64,000 nucleotides of DNA, taken from contig JAGCVD010000031.1 in NCBI GenBank assembly GCA_017962545.1, forward strand, positions 1 through 64,000, read 5' to 3'. Shown here piece after piece: positions 18,267 to 26,721 of this stretch. The first letter of the stretch is position 1. Every line of letters begins with the position of its first letter. A program made the position numbers and the translations under genes. Below the pieces are notes generated by a model. That model searched no databases. It was not told the DNA's origin and saw only the letters and a list, made by a program, of their open reading frames with translations. The stretch comes from Bacteroidales bacterium (GTDB lineage Bacteria > Bacteroidota > Bacteroidia > Bacteroidales > P3).

Positions 18267-19052
18267 TTATACGAATTGGCTTGCTGGGCCGAAGTCGTAG
18301 CCGTCGACGAGGATACGGTTCTTGGTGGTGCGGCCTAGGAAGCAGCAGTTGAGGCGGGCCTCGTCCATCTTCAACAAGAAAGCGTCGTCGTGCTGCTCGT
18401 CGACAGCCACCAGATAGCGCCCTTGTTCCTCGCCGAAGAGGAATGCGTCGAGGCGCACTTCGCGGGGCGACAGTATGTCGTAACCCAACGGAGTCGTGAA
18501 GCGCAGTAGCGAGCAGAAGAGGCCGCCCTTGGTGACAGGGAAGCTGCCGAGCAACAGATCGTTGTCCTGCAGGGCGGCTAGTATCATCTCGATGTATTGG
18601 CAGTCCTCCTCATGGCCACCGGTGGCCATGGGGTTGTCAACTAGGTGTAGGCAACGGCGAGCGTATTCGCTGTCGGCAAATTCGGAACTGACGTTGCCCA
18701 CCATATACAGCAGTGTGCCAGTTGGCAGTTGGTGGTTTGGGGTTGGCTGTGGGTGAAACTCGTTACAGAGGTCTTTGGCGATGGCGAGGCACTCCTTGAC
18801 GCGGGGTTCGCGGATGCTGCGGTGGTCGGCGTTACCTGTGTAGAGGTATTCGTCGCGCTCCACTGTGTGGTGCTGTCCTCGCAGCCAGCTATAGAGGCTC
18901 TGCTGCTTGCCGTTGCTCTCCCACATGGCCAACAGGGTGGAGAACTCTTCCATGGTGGGGATGCGTCCCACGATGTCCAGTATCTCGTCGTAGGCCTCGC
19001 GCGAGATGCCAAGGGCCTCGACTTGCTCAAAGTCTATAGGCTGCTCAGCCAT
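18267..19052 (-). CDS. PurL-like AIR-synthase-related protein (AIRS C-domain)
   Basis: A 261-residue protein. The C-terminal half resembles the AIRS C-terminal domain of PurL: VTKGGLFCSLLRF (like the SDGGL region), LFGEEQGRYLVAV, then the LGRTTKNRILVDG tail. The N-terminal half (IPTMEEFSTLLAMWESNGKQQSLYSWLRGQ) is not part of standard PurL. It is far too short for a full FGAM synthase and lacks the glutaminase and N-terminal ATP-binding domain, so purine synthesis is unlikely. It overlaps the 3' end of the upstream phosphatase gene by 8 bp, implying joint translation. A degenerate heptamer tract (18718-18752) encodes the His/Pro/Gln linker near residues 100-112. Confidence 0.7.
   Translation of the reverse strand: MAEQPIDFEQVEALGISREAYDEILDIVGRIPTMEEFSTLLAMWESNGKQQSLYSWLRGQHHTVERDEYLYTGNADHRSIREPRVKECLAIAKDLCNEFHPQPTPNHQLPTGTLLYMVGNVSSEFADSEYARRCLHLVDNPMATGGHEEDCQYIEMILAALQDNDLLLGSFPVTKGGLFCSLLRFTTPLGYDILSPREVRLDAFLFGEEQGRYLVAVDEQHDDAFLLKMDEARLNCCFLGRTTKNRILVDGYDFGPASQFV
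18718..18752 (+). repeat. Degenerate heptanucleotide tract inside the PurL-like gene
   Basis: Five 7-bp units on the plus strand: CCAGTTG, GCAGTTG, GTGGTTT, GGGGTTG, GCTGTGG. It falls in a Pro/His/Gln-rich linker of the encoded protein. Confidence 0.5.
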
Positions 19053-19503
19053 TGTCGGTCAGCAGATTGAAGAGAGCGGTGCAGGCGGCGTAGAGGTCTT
19101 TCCAGGTGGCGGTGAAGTTGCGGGTATACCAAGGGTCGGCCACATCGCGGTGTTTGCCTGTGTAGTCCATCATCAGATGCAGCTTGCCGTCGGGGTCGTC
19201 GCCGAAGAGGGCGAGCATGTCGTTCATGTTGGCGTCGTCCATGCCAATGATGAGGTCGAAGCGGTCGTAGTCGTCTTTCTCAATCATCCGTGCCGCATGA
19301 CCAGGACAGCCTATGCCATGTTTGGCCAGTTCCTGGCGTGCCATGGGGTAGACGGGGTTGCCCAGTTCGTCGTCGTGAGTGGCGGCAGAGGCAATCGTAA
19401 AGTCGTTTTCCAAACCCGCCTGACGGACGAACTTCTTCATCATGAACTCAGCCATGGGGCTGCGGCAGATGTTTCCGTGGCACACAAAAAGTATCTTAAT
19501 CAT
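19045..19503 (-). CDS. Low-molecular-weight protein-tyrosine phosphatase
   Basis: A 152-residue enzyme with the signature phosphate loop near the N-terminus (VCHGNICRSPMAE: Cys and Arg of CxxxxxR), and the general-acid Asp in the C-terminal VADPWYTRN segment. It dephosphorylates phosphotyrosine; in other bacteria partners of this family often control exopolysaccharide kinases. None is adjacent here. A TATCTTTG box lies only four bases before the ATG, so the mRNA should be leaderless. The PurL-like gene follows with 8 bp overlap. Confidence 0.93.
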   Translation of the reverse strand: MIKILFVCHGNICRSPMAEFMMKKFVRQAGLENDFTIASAATHDDELGNPVYPMARQELAKHGIGCPGHAARMIEKDDYDRFDLIIGMDDANMNDMLALFGDDPDGKLHLMMDYTGKHRDVADPWYTRNFTATWKDLYAACTALFNLLTDNG

Positions 19504-19507
19504 GGTG

Positions 19508-19515
19508 CAAAGATA
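19508..19515 (-). promoter_or_regulatory. -7 promoter box (TATCTTTG) of the tyrosine phosphatase gene
   Basis: On the minus strand TATCTTTG is followed by CACC and the ATG, exactly the same arrangement as at ruvB. Confidence 0.75.
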
Positions 19516-19565
19516 CGCATAATTTGTGACATGGCCAAATATTTTGCCATTTTATTATTTTTTAT

Positions 19566-19573
19566 TATATTTG
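19566..19573 (+). promoter_or_regulatory. -7 promoter box (TATATTTG) of mutB
   Basis: TATATTTGCA with a leader of about 40 nt; it is divergent from the phosphatase promoter 50 bp away. Confidence 0.68.
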
Positions 19574-19615
19574 CACTTTAAAGATACGATACGATAATAA
19601 TATAAGAATCTGATA

Positions 19616-21775
19616 ATGAGACCTAACTTTCAAAATGTCGACTTCCGTCAGGTCGAGGGAAACAAAGAAACCTTCGCCCAGTGGGAGCAGGAGAACCATA
19701 ATGAAAAGAACTGGCGGACACCTGAGCAGATTGATGTGAAGCCCGCCTACGGCCGCAAAGACCTGGAAGGCATGGAACATCTGAACTATGCCGCCGGCAT
19801 TGCGCCATTCCTGCGCGGACCCTACTCGACGATGTATGTCATGCGTCCGTGGACCATCCGTCAATATGCCGGTTTCTCGACTGCCGAGGAGAGTAACGCT
19901 TTCTATCGCCGCAATATCGCTGCTGGTCAGAAGGGTCTGAGCTGTGCCTTTGACCTGGCTACACACCGAGGCTATGACTCGGACCACGAGCGTGTGGTGG
20001 GTGATGTCGGTAAAGCAGGTGTGGCTATCGACAGTATCCTCGACATGAAGATTCTCTTCGACCAGATTGACCTGGGCAAGATGTCTGTCTCCATGACCAT
20101 GAATGGCGCCGTGCTTCCCATTCTGGCATTCTATATTATTGCCGCAGAGGAGCAGGGCGTTACTCAGGACCAGCTGCAGGGCACCATCCAGAACGACATC
20201 CTTAAGGAGTTCATGGTGCGCAACACCTATATCTATCCCCCGCTGCCGTCGATGAAGATTATCGCCGACATCTTCGAGTACACCTCGAAGCACATGCCCA
20301 AGTTCAATTCGATTTCCATCTCCGGCTATCACATGCAGGAGGCTGGCGCCACGGCTGATATCGAGTTGGCCTACACGTTGGCCGACGGTCTGGAGTACCT
20401 CCGTGCCGGTGTGAAGGCAGGCATGAGCGTTGACGACTTCGCGCCGCGTCTGTCGTTCTTCTGGGGGGTGGGTATGAACCACTTCATGGAGATTGCCAAG
20501 ATGCGTGCCGCCCGTATGCTGTGGGCCAAGATTGTCAACCAGTTTGACCCCAAGAATCCCAAGTCGCTGGCACTGCGTACCCATAGTCAGACTTCGGGAT
20601 GGAGCCTCACAGAGCAGGATCCTTTCAATAATGTGGCTCGCACATGTATTGAGGCCATGGGTGCTGCCTTGGGTCACACCCAGAGTCTGCACACCAACGC
20701 CCTCGACGAGGCCATCGCCCTGCCGACGGACTTCAGTGCCCGTATTGCCCGTAACACGCAGATTTACCTGCAGGAAGAGACTAATATCTGTCGCGTCGTC
20801 GACCCGTGGGCAGGCTCCTACTATGTGGAGACTCTCACCCATGAGTTGGCGCACCGTGCATGGGCTCATATCCAAGAGGTGGAGAAGCTGGGTGGCATGG
20901 CCAAGGCCATTGAGAGTGGCGTGCCCAAGATGCGTATCGAAGAGGCCTCGGCCCGCAAGCAGAGCCGTATCGACTCGAATATTGACACCATTGTGGGTAT
21001 CAACAAGTACCGCCTCGACCACGAGGATCCCATCGAGACCTTGGAAATCGACAATACCGCCGTGCGTAACGCCCAGATTGAGCGTCTGGCCAAGCTACGT
21101 GCCGAGCGTGACAGTGCTGCCGTCGAGGCTGCCCTCGACGCCCTGACGCATTGCGCCGAGACTGGCGAGGGCAACTTATTGGAGCTCAGTATCGACGCCG
21201 CCCGCAAGCGTGCTTCGCTGGGAGAGATTAGCTATGCATTGGAGAAAGTCTATGGCCGTTACAAGGCTAAAATCAATCTTATCAGCAACGTGTACAGTTC
21301 ACAAACCAAAGAAAGCGACGCCTTCAAGAAGGCGCAGGAGATGACCGATAAGTTTGCCAAGTTGGAAGGCCGCCGCCCCCGCATCATGGTGGCCAAGATG
21401 GGTCAGGACGGTCATGACCGCGGCGCCAAGGTGGTTGCCACCGGTTATGCCGACATGGGCTTTGACGTCGATATGGGCCCGTTGTTCCAGACGCCCGCCG
21501 AGGCTGCCAAACAGGCTGTGGAGAACGACGTCCACATCTTCGGTGCCAGTTCGCTGGCGGCAGGCCACAAGACCCTGCTGCCGCAGGTGATTGAAGAACT
21601 CAAGAAACTGGGACGTGAGGATATCATGGTAGTGGCTGGCGGCGTTATACCGCCGCAGGACTACCAGTTCCTGTTCGATGCCGGCGTGGCCGCTGTATTC
21701 GGCCCTGGCACGCCTGTCAGCACCTCGGCCATCCGCATGATGGAGCTGCTCTTCGCCGCCAAAGGGATAGAGTAA
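19616..21775 (+). CDS. mutB: Methylmalonyl-CoA mutase, large (catalytic) subunit
   Basis: A 719-residue B12 enzyme interconverting succinyl-CoA and methylmalonyl-CoA, the key step of the succinate-propionate route. The TIM-barrel half carries [51 protein letters not shown] and [17 protein letters not shown]. The C-terminal cobalamin domain holds the base-off motif [11 protein letters not shown] (DxHxxG) and the [12 protein letters not shown] segment. Its usual partner mutA, normally directly upstream, is absent: the upstream neighbour is divergent. So the small subunit must be elsewhere. Confidence 0.96.
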   Translation: MRPNFQNVDFRQVEGNKETFAQWEQENHNEKNWRTPEQIDVKPAYGRKDLEGMEHLNYAAGIAPFLRGPYSTMYVMRPWTIRQYAGFSTAEESNAFYRRNIAAGQKGLSCAFDLATHRGYDSDHERVVGDVGKAGVAIDSILDMKILFDQIDLGKMSVSMTMNGAVLPILAFYIIAAEEQGVTQDQLQGTIQNDILKEFMVRNTYIYPPLPSMKIIADIFEYTSKHMPKFNSISISGYHMQEAGATADIELAYTLADGLEYLRAGVKAGMSVDDFAPRLSFFWGVGMNHFMEIAKMRAARMLWAKIVNQFDPKNPKSLALRTHSQTSGWSLTEQDPFNNVARTCIEAMGAALGHTQSLHTNALDEAIALPTDFSARIARNTQIYLQEETNICRVVDPWAGSYYVETLTHELAHRAWAHIQEVEKLGGMAKAIESGVPKMRIEEASARKQSRIDSNIDTIVGINKYRLDHEDPIETLEIDNTAVRNAQIERLAKLRAERDSAAVEAALDALTHCAETGEGNLLELSIDAARKRASLGEISYALEKVYGRYKAKINLISNVYSSQTKESDAFKKAQEMTDKFAKLEGRRPRIMVAKMGQDGHDRGAKVVATGYADMGFDVDMGPLFQTPAEAAKQAVENDVHIFGASSLAAGHKTLLPQVIEELKKLGREDIMVVAGGVIPPQDYQFLFDAGVAAVFGPGTPVSTSAIRMMELLFAAKGIE

Positions 21776-21784
21776 CCATTGGTT

Positions 21785-22876
21785 ATGAAAAAGATATTGA
21801 CACTTCTATGGGCGTTGGCCGTTGTGACAACGGCCAATGCTTTCAATTTTAGCAAGACCGTTGCGTCGGGCCAGACGCTCTATTTTACCATCGTGTCGGG
21901 AACAACGACGGTCAAGGTGGTATCGCCTTCATCGATGAGCTGGGAAGGCTATAACGCTCCTGCAGGACGGTTGGTGATACCTTCTACGGTAGAGAATGAG
22001 GGCGTTACTTACAGTGTTACGGCTATCGACAGGATGGCATTTACGGGATGCAATGCCCTTGAGGGTGTGGTCGTCCCTGGTAGTGTGGTGACTATCGGTC
22101 AGCGTGCCTTTGCTGAGGATACACTACTCACCTCCGTGGTGATAGAAGAAGGAGTGCAGCGTATCGATATGATGGCATTCAACGCATGTACCGCCCTGGA
22201 TACCATTGTCCTGCCTACCACATTGGTGCGTGTCGCCCATGCGGTGTTTGAGAATACGGCCTATTATAACAACCAGGGAAACTGGAGTCAAGGAATGGCT
22301 TTGATGTTGGGACAGTGGTTGATTAAGGAAGGTAACCAGGTGACAGGCAATGTTGTCGTGGAGGAGGGCATAGTAGGTATCGCCAACAATGCATTCTTGT
22401 ATTGCCGTGATATGGACAAGGTGACGCTGCCGACGACGCTGCGTTATGTCGGTGACGGCGCTTTTAAGGATTGCTATGGCCTTGACACGGTGCGTATGAT
22501 GTGCACAGTCCCGCCGTCGGTGTCCGATGACTCATTTGATGGCGTGGAGCCGCTACCGGTGGTCGCAGTCCCTTGTAGTACGGCGACGGCCTATAATGCG
22601 ACCTACTGGAATCACTTTACCATCGTCGAGGATCCTTGTCCTGTCGCCATCGACGAGGTGGAGGAGTCGGAGCCTGTCACGGTAATTGTTCGTCAGGGAG
22701 GTGTGTTTGTGAGAGGTGTTGAGGGTATGGTGTTGACGGTCTTCGATATGACGGGACGCAAGGTGTGTGACGTGGCGCATGCCGAAAAAGAGCAGCACCT
22801 GCCACTGCCGATGGCGGGCATCTATGTGTTGCTGTCTTCGGAAGGCGAAGCGGTAAAGATAAGTTATTGCAGATAA
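21785..22876 (+). CDS. BspA-like leucine-rich-repeat T9SS cargo
   Basis: A 363-residue surface protein. I start at the ATG at 21785 (MKKILTLLWALAVVTTANA), a clean signal peptide; a TTG two codons earlier is possible. Residues 60-240 hold BspA-type LRR_5 repeats (AFTGCNALEGVVVPGSVVTIG, and similar AF..C..L..V.LP..L units). The final 75 residues resemble a type A T9SS sorting domain (VTVIVRQGGVFVRG, VFDMTGRKV, MAGIYVLL). BspA relatives bind host or bacterial proteins; the ligand is unknown. It begins ten bases after mutB. Its 3' end overlaps the convergent LysE-type gene by 13 bp. Confidence 0.83.
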   Translation: MKKILTLLWALAVVTTANAFNFSKTVASGQTLYFTIVSGTTTVKVVSPSSMSWEGYNAPAGRLVIPSTVENEGVTYSVTAIDRMAFTGCNALEGVVVPGSVVTIGQRAFAEDTLLTSVVIEEGVQRIDMMAFNACTALDTIVLPTTLVRVAHAVFENTAYYNNQGNWSQGMALMLGQWLIKEGNQVTGNVVVEEGIVGIANNAFLYCRDMDKVTLPTTLRYVGDGAFKDCYGLDTVRMMCTVPPSVSDDSFDGVEPLPVVAVPCSTATAYNATYWNHFTIVEDPCPVAIDEVEESEPVTVIVRQGGVFVRGVEGMVLTVFDMTGRKVCDVAHAEKEQHLPLPMAGIYVLLSSEGEAVKISYCR

Positions 22877-23613
22877 AGGGTGTCGCCACTACTATTGGTG
22901 GAGTCTTTGCCCATGTTGTGGATGCGTTGGATGATTTGTGCCGCATTCTCAGCAGGTTCTTTGCTTTCTATTTCGGGATGGCGTTGGTGCACCAGCATCG
23001 AGACAATTAGGAAGATACCGACGCCCATCAGGAAACATCCCATCACACGGTTGATGACAGTCATCAAGCGTATGGATACCATATTTTGCATCATCGAGGC
23101 GAGGCGGCACTTCAATATTCCACCCGCCAGTTCGGCCAACAATAGGCTGATGAAGAAGGTGTAACGCTCGCCGATGGTAAGGTTCAACTCGCCTGATATG
23201 AGGGTGATGAGAGAAATCCAATAAAGCCATACCGAAGGGTTGACGGTGTTCAGGGCGAATCCCTGTACCACCAGTTCGCGTCCACGAGGGATGCCTACGA
23301 ACTTGATGCGTCCGCCTTCGCGCTTGATGGTGGGTTTGCGCATTAGCATGATGATGCCCAATGTAATCATCGCGGTTCCAGCGATAGAGGCCACCCAGGG
23401 GTTATGCAGGATGGGTCCCAAGTTGACGTCTTTCAGCAAAGTGAGCATCAGCACCACCATGAAAATATCGCTGGCATTGACTCCGATTTCAAAGGCCACG
23501 CCTTTCCGGAAGCCGTAGTTTATGCTGTTCTGTATCAGTCCGAAAAACGCCGGACCGAAGCTGAAAAACAGCGACAGGACAAGGCCGCAGAGTATGCCGA
23601 TAAGTATTTCCAC
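22864..23613 (-). CDS. LysE/RhtB-type transporter
   Basis: A 249-residue inner-membrane protein with six probable helices. LysE-family traits include the N-terminal GLVLSLFFSFGPAFFGLIQNS helix and the central NTVNPSVWLYW motif. Members export amino acids or related solutes. I start at GTG 23613: an upstream TTG at 23634 lies within the TATTTTTG promoter box and would not be transcribed intact. The hydrophilic tail after the last helix is about 35 residues. Substrate cannot be predicted. Confidence 0.82.
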   Translation of the reverse strand: MEILIGILCGLVLSLFFSFGPAFFGLIQNSINYGFRKGVAFEIGVNASDIFMVVLMLTLLKDVNLGPILHNPWVASIAGTAMITLGIIMLMRKPTIKREGGRIKFVGIPRGRELVVQGFALNTVNPSVWLYWISLITLISGELNLTIGERYTFFISLLLAELAGGILKCRLASMMQNMVSIRLMTVINRVMGCFLMGVGIFLIVSMLVHQRHPEIESKEPAENAAQIIQRIHNMGKDSTNSSGDTLYLQ

Positions 23614-23631
23614 TAGTGCAATTTTGGGGTG

Positions 23632-23639
23632 CAAAAATA
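23632..23639 (-). promoter_or_regulatory. -7 promoter box (TATTTTTG) of the LysE-type gene
   Basis: On the minus strand TATTTTTGCA lies about 18 bases before the GTG at 23613 and decides that start over the longer TTG one. Confidence 0.65.
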
Positions 23640-23742
23640 CAAACTTTTTTTGAAATGGATAAAAAATAGTGTGACAGGGCTTCTCGGAGAGCCATTTTTG
23701 GGCATAATTTTAAGTTTTTTTTGTCAGTTCGATTTTTCTTTG

Positions 23743-23750
23743 TATCTTTG
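23743..23750 (+). promoter_or_regulatory. -7 promoter box (TATCTTTG) of the DUF177-rpmF operon
   Basis: TATCTTTGCA, leader about 20 nt to the ATG at 23773. Confidence 0.72.
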
Positions 23751-23772
23751 CAAACTCAATAGGAGTGCGAAA

Positions 23773-24279
23773 ATGGGTCAGAAAGAGGATAGAATAGTGC
23801 GCTTTAGTGGCATGAAACCAGGCGTTTATACGTATGAGGCCATGCTTGATGACACCTTCTTCGAGGGCTTCGAAAACGAAGAAATCAAGGGTGGAAAAGT
23901 GCATTTTGATGTCAAAATGGAGCGTAGTGAGAGGGTGACAATGCTCACTTTTGTCTTTGAGGGCGTAGTGAGGACATTTTGCGACCGATGCCTGGGTGAG
24001 ATGACGGTGAAAGTGAGTGGTGAGGAACGGCTGAATGTGCGCTTCAGTGACTCGGAAACGACCGACGACGAAGAGGTGGTAGTCCTGCCAGAAGAGACGC
24101 ATGAGTTGGACCTGAGCCCGTGGATGTATGAATATGTCGCTGTCCGTCTACCCCTGCAACACTCGCACCCTGAAGGAGAATGCGACCCCGAGATGGTGAA
24201 ATACCTCACGGAAGAGAAGAGAGTAGGTGATGAGGAGTATGTGGATCCACGCTGGGAAGCATTGAAGGATTTGAAATAA
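23773..24279 (+). CDS. DUF177 (YceD family) protein
   Basis: A 168-residue protein of the DUF177/YceD family, which is nearly always directly upstream of rpmF, as here. The core CDRCLGEM (two Cys) and the following EERL and later LDLSPWMYEYVAVRLPL match the family. Homologues in Escherichia coli and plants are linked to 23S rRNA accumulation or processing, so a ribosome-assembly role is plausible. The ATG at 23773 follows the promoter by about 20 nt; longer versions run through the promoter. Confidence 0.88.
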   Translation: MGQKEDRIVRFSGMKPGVYTYEAMLDDTFFEGFENEEIKGGKVHFDVKMERSERVTMLTFVFEGVVRTFCDRCLGEMTVKVSGEERLNVRFSDSETTDDEEVVVLPEETHELDLSPWMYEYVAVRLPLQHSHPEGECDPEMVKYLTEEKRVGDEEYVDPRWEALKDLK

Positions 24280-24300
24280 ATAAACAAAAAAAGTAATAAT

Positions 24301-24486
24301 ATGCCACATCCAAAACACAGATTCTCGCAGACCCGTACGGCCAAGAGAAGAACGCATGACGCGTTGGAGAAAGCGCAGTTGACCACTTGCAGCAACTGCG
24401 GAGCCCAAGTTATGTATCACCACGTTTGCCCTGAGTGCGGCTACTACCGTGGTAAACTCGCCATCGAAAAAGGTGCCGAGGAGTAA
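24301..24486 (+). CDS. rpmF: 50S ribosomal protein L32
   Basis: A 61-residue protein with the L32 start MPHPKHRFSQTRTAKRR and a four-cysteine zinc ribbon (CSNCG and CPECGYY). It lies 21 bases after the DUF177 gene. In many bacteria plsX/fabH follow; here a strong terminator ends the unit. Confidence 0.95.
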   Translation: MPHPKHRFSQTRTAKRRTHDALEKAQLTTCSNCGAQVMYHHVCPECGYYRGKLAIEKGAEE

Positions 24487-24507
24487 TTGACTTGACTCAA
24501 GAAATGA

Positions 24508-24545
24508 AGAGGGCGTCTTGGTTGACCAAGACGCCCTCTTTTTAT
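24508..24545 (+). terminator. Rho-independent terminator after rpmF
   Basis: A 15-bp stem (AAGAGGGCGTCTTGG with CCAAGACGCCCTCTT) and a short loop are followed by T residues. It overlaps the stop codon of the convergent flavoprotein gene and may work in both directions. Confidence 0.9.
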
Positions 24546-25762
24546 ACTGCCATGCCAGCGGCGTGGCCGGTAGAGAAGGCCAGTTGAAGGTTGTATCCGC
24601 CGGTATCGGCATCAAGGTCAAGGAGTTCGCCGACAAGATAAAGGCCGTTCACAATGCGTGACTCCATGGTCTTTGGGTTCACCTCGCCGAGTGACACGCC
24701 TCCTTGTGTGACGATGGCCTCGTCCCAGTCGTGGGTGCCAATGAGGGTGAACTCCACCCCTTTGAGCCAACGCCCCAACCGTCGCCGTTCCTCGCCGTTA
24801 ATCTGGTTGAGCCGTTTGTAGTATTCTATGTGCAGCTGTTTGAGTGCCAGAGGAATGAGCTCGGCAGGAAGCCAGAGTCGCAGGGCGTCGTTGAAGATGC
24901 GGGTGCCGTTGGCATCGAGGTCGGCGATGAGACGCTTGTCGAGCTGTTCCGCCGTGAGGGCGGGCTTGAGGTCGAGGAGGACGACAATGGGTTGCCCTTC
25001 ATGTAGAGGTCGTGAGACTATGCGGCTGGCGCTAAGGACGATAGGTCCCGCGAGGCCGTCGTTGACAAAGGTCATCTCGCCAAAGAAACTCTTGCCAGAC
25101 ACGGTGAGTTCCACGTTCTTCAGCAGGAAGCCCACCAACTCCTCGGGAATGGTCTCCTGACATTTCAGGGCTACCAACGCGGGGATTGGCTCTATAACGC
25201 TGTGTCCCAGTTCGCCGGCGATGCGGTATCCAGCACCGGTGCTGCCGGTGGTAGGGTAGGATAGGCCGCCGGTGGCCAGTATGATGTGACGGCAGGTAAT
25301 CCGTTCCCCGTCTTGGAGTATGACGGCCGTGACTTGGTTGTCGAGAGTCTCTATCTTCTTGACGGTCGTGTTCTTGCGGATGGTGACGTTGCTGCGGCTT
25401 TCCAGTTCGCCGATGAGTGCCAGGAAGATGTCGTGCGCTTTGCCGCTGGCGGGGTAGACGCGGTTGCCGCGCTCCACAGTCAACGCCACGCCACGCTGCT
25501 CGAAGAAGTCCATCAGCTCTTGGTTGAAGAAGCGTCCGTAGGCGTTGCGTATCCATCGGCTGTCGCTTCCGATATGGGGCAGTGTGTCCCGCAGGCTGTT
25601 GGTGTTGGTGAGGTTGCAGCGGCCTTTGCCGGTGATGCGCAGTTTGCGGCCAGCCTGGTCCATTTTTTCGAGCAGCAGCACATTACGACCCTGTTCGGCG
25701 GCCGTTACGGCGGCCATCATGCCCGCGGCGCCGGCGCCGACGATGATGACGTCATAGTTCAT
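24542..25762 (-). CDS. FAD-dependent oxidoreductase, HI0933/YhiN (BaiN-like) family
   Basis: A 406-residue flavoprotein. The N-terminal FAD-binding motif GAGAAGMMAAVTAAEQG is followed by the family block RKLRITGKGRCNLTN, then LATGGLSYPTTGSTGAGY. The C-terminal GGVSLGEVNPKTMESR and the GEL LDLDADTGGYNLQ segment complete the HI0933 pattern. Members reduce flavins or act on bile acid and other organics, but the native reaction is generally unproven. The universal stress gene lies six bases upstream on the same strand, so they form one unit. Confidence 0.9.
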   Translation of the reverse strand: MNYDVIIVGAGAAGMMAAVTAAEQGRNVLLLEKMDQAGRKLRITGKGRCNLTNTNSLRDTLPHIGSDSRWIRNAYGRFFNQELMDFFEQRGVALTVERGNRVYPASGKAHDIFLALIGELESRSNVTIRKNTTVKKIETLDNQVTAVILQDGERITCRHIILATGGLSYPTTGSTGAGYRIAGELGHSVIEPIPALVALKCQETIPEELVGFLLKNVELTVSGKSFFGEMTFVNDGLAGPIVLSASRIVSRPLHEGQPIVVLLDLKPALTAEQLDKRLIADLDANGTRIFNDALRLWLPAELIPLALKQLHIEYYKRLNQINGEERRRLGRWLKGVEFTLIGTHDWDEAIVTQGGVSLGEVNPKTMESRIVNGLYLVGELLDLDADTGGYNLQLAFSTGHAAGMAV

Positions 25763-25768
25763 TAGAGA

Positions 25769-26608
25769 TTAGACTCTTGGAGCGATATTGATGTAGTCTT
25801 CCGGATGGATGCAGAGAACGGGAATCTGCGATTTGTGCACCACCTGTTGCGCGTTGGTGCCGAGGAAAATCTGCGAGATGACACGGTCTTGCTCGGTGTT
25901 GATAATCACCAGGTCGGCCTTGATGTCGTCGGCATATTTGAGCACGGTGTCGCTGTAGGTGGAATAAGAACGTATCTCAAAGTGGTAAGGGATGTCCTCA
26001 CGTTCCAGATAGTCAATGCTTTGTCCGATGTAGGTGCGCAGGGCGGACTCCTCCTCCTTCAGGTCGAGCAGGCCGAGGATGTGCACCTCGGAACCGAATA
26101 TCTTGGCCATGGTGGCTGCGGGCGGCACTTTCTGGCGCGAGTTGGCGTTGACACGCAGGGGTACCACGATACGTTCCAGACGTTTATGGAAGTCGTAGCC
26201 TTGGCGCATGGTCAGCACGGGACAGGGCGAGTCCTGTACGATGCGAGCCGCCTGGCTGCCGATGAAGAACTTCTCGAAACCCGAGGCGCCGTTGGTGCCG
26301 ATGACTATCATCGGCGACAACTCACGCTTGGCAGCGTCGGCGATGGCAGTAGATACCTTACCATTGAGAATAGTGTGGTGGATATGGCCGTGTTGCATCA
26401 GCGGCTGGAATTTCTCACAGAGGGACTGCAACTTGTCTTTGGCCAAGGTTGTTAGCATATCCAGCTGGTCGCCGGTGAAAAGCATCTTCTCGCGACGTAC
26501 CCACACCAACAGAATGTCACATCCCATGCGGTTGGCTACGTCGACAGCCAATTCGAGGGCTACATACGACCCTTCGGAAAAGTCGGTGCCTACTATTATA
26601 GACTTCAT
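25769..26608 (-). CDS. Universal stress protein with two UspA domains
   Basis: A 279-residue tandem UspA protein. The first domain starts IIVGTDFSEGSYVALELA and carries the ATP-loop-like VIGTNGASGFEKFFIGSQAARIV followed by CPVLTM. The second domain (about 150-279) is more divergent, with IINTEQD and IFLGTNAQQVVHKSQIPVLCI. Such proteins respond to starvation or oxygen stress. It is the first gene of the pair with the flavoprotein, driven by the TACATTTG box at 26640-26647. Confidence 0.92.
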   Translation of the reverse strand: MKSIIVGTDFSEGSYVALELAVDVANRMGCDILLVWVRREKMLFTGDQLDMLTTLAKDKLQSLCEKFQPLMQHGHIHHTILNGKVSTAIADAAKRELSPMIVIGTNGASGFEKFFIGSQAARIVQDSPCPVLTMRQGYDFHKRLERIVVPLRVNANSRQKVPPAATMAKIFGSEVHILGLLDLKEEESALRTYIGQSIDYLEREDIPYHFEIRSYSTYSDTVLKYADDIKADLVIINTEQDRVISQIFLGTNAQQVVHKSQIPVLCIHPEDYINIAPRV

Positions 26609-26639
26609 AATCGAAAGTTATTTAACGAATAACGCCTGC

Positions 26640-26647
26640 CAAATGTA
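26640..26647 (-). promoter_or_regulatory. -7 promoter box (TACATTTG) of the universal stress protein gene
   Basis: On the minus strand TACATTTG gives a leader of just under 30 nt. Confidence 0.55.
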
Positions 26648-26709
26648 AATATTGTATTATCATCAAAAAACTTTTATATATTATTTGTTGCTATGTTTGA
26701 AAAAAGATG

Positions 26710-26717
26710 TATCTTTG
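26710..26717 (+). promoter_or_regulatory. -7 promoter box (TATCTTTG) of ruvB
   Basis: TATCTTTG is followed by CACC and the ATG at 26722. A TTG at 26688-26690 is at the right distance for the -33 element. The mRNA should be leaderless. Confidence 0.78.
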
Positions 26718-26721
26718 CACC

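Noticed and set aside
18267..19052. Functional FGAM synthase (purL)
   Set aside because: Only 261 residues with just the C-terminal AIRS-like part; full PurL in this phylum is over 1,200 residues.
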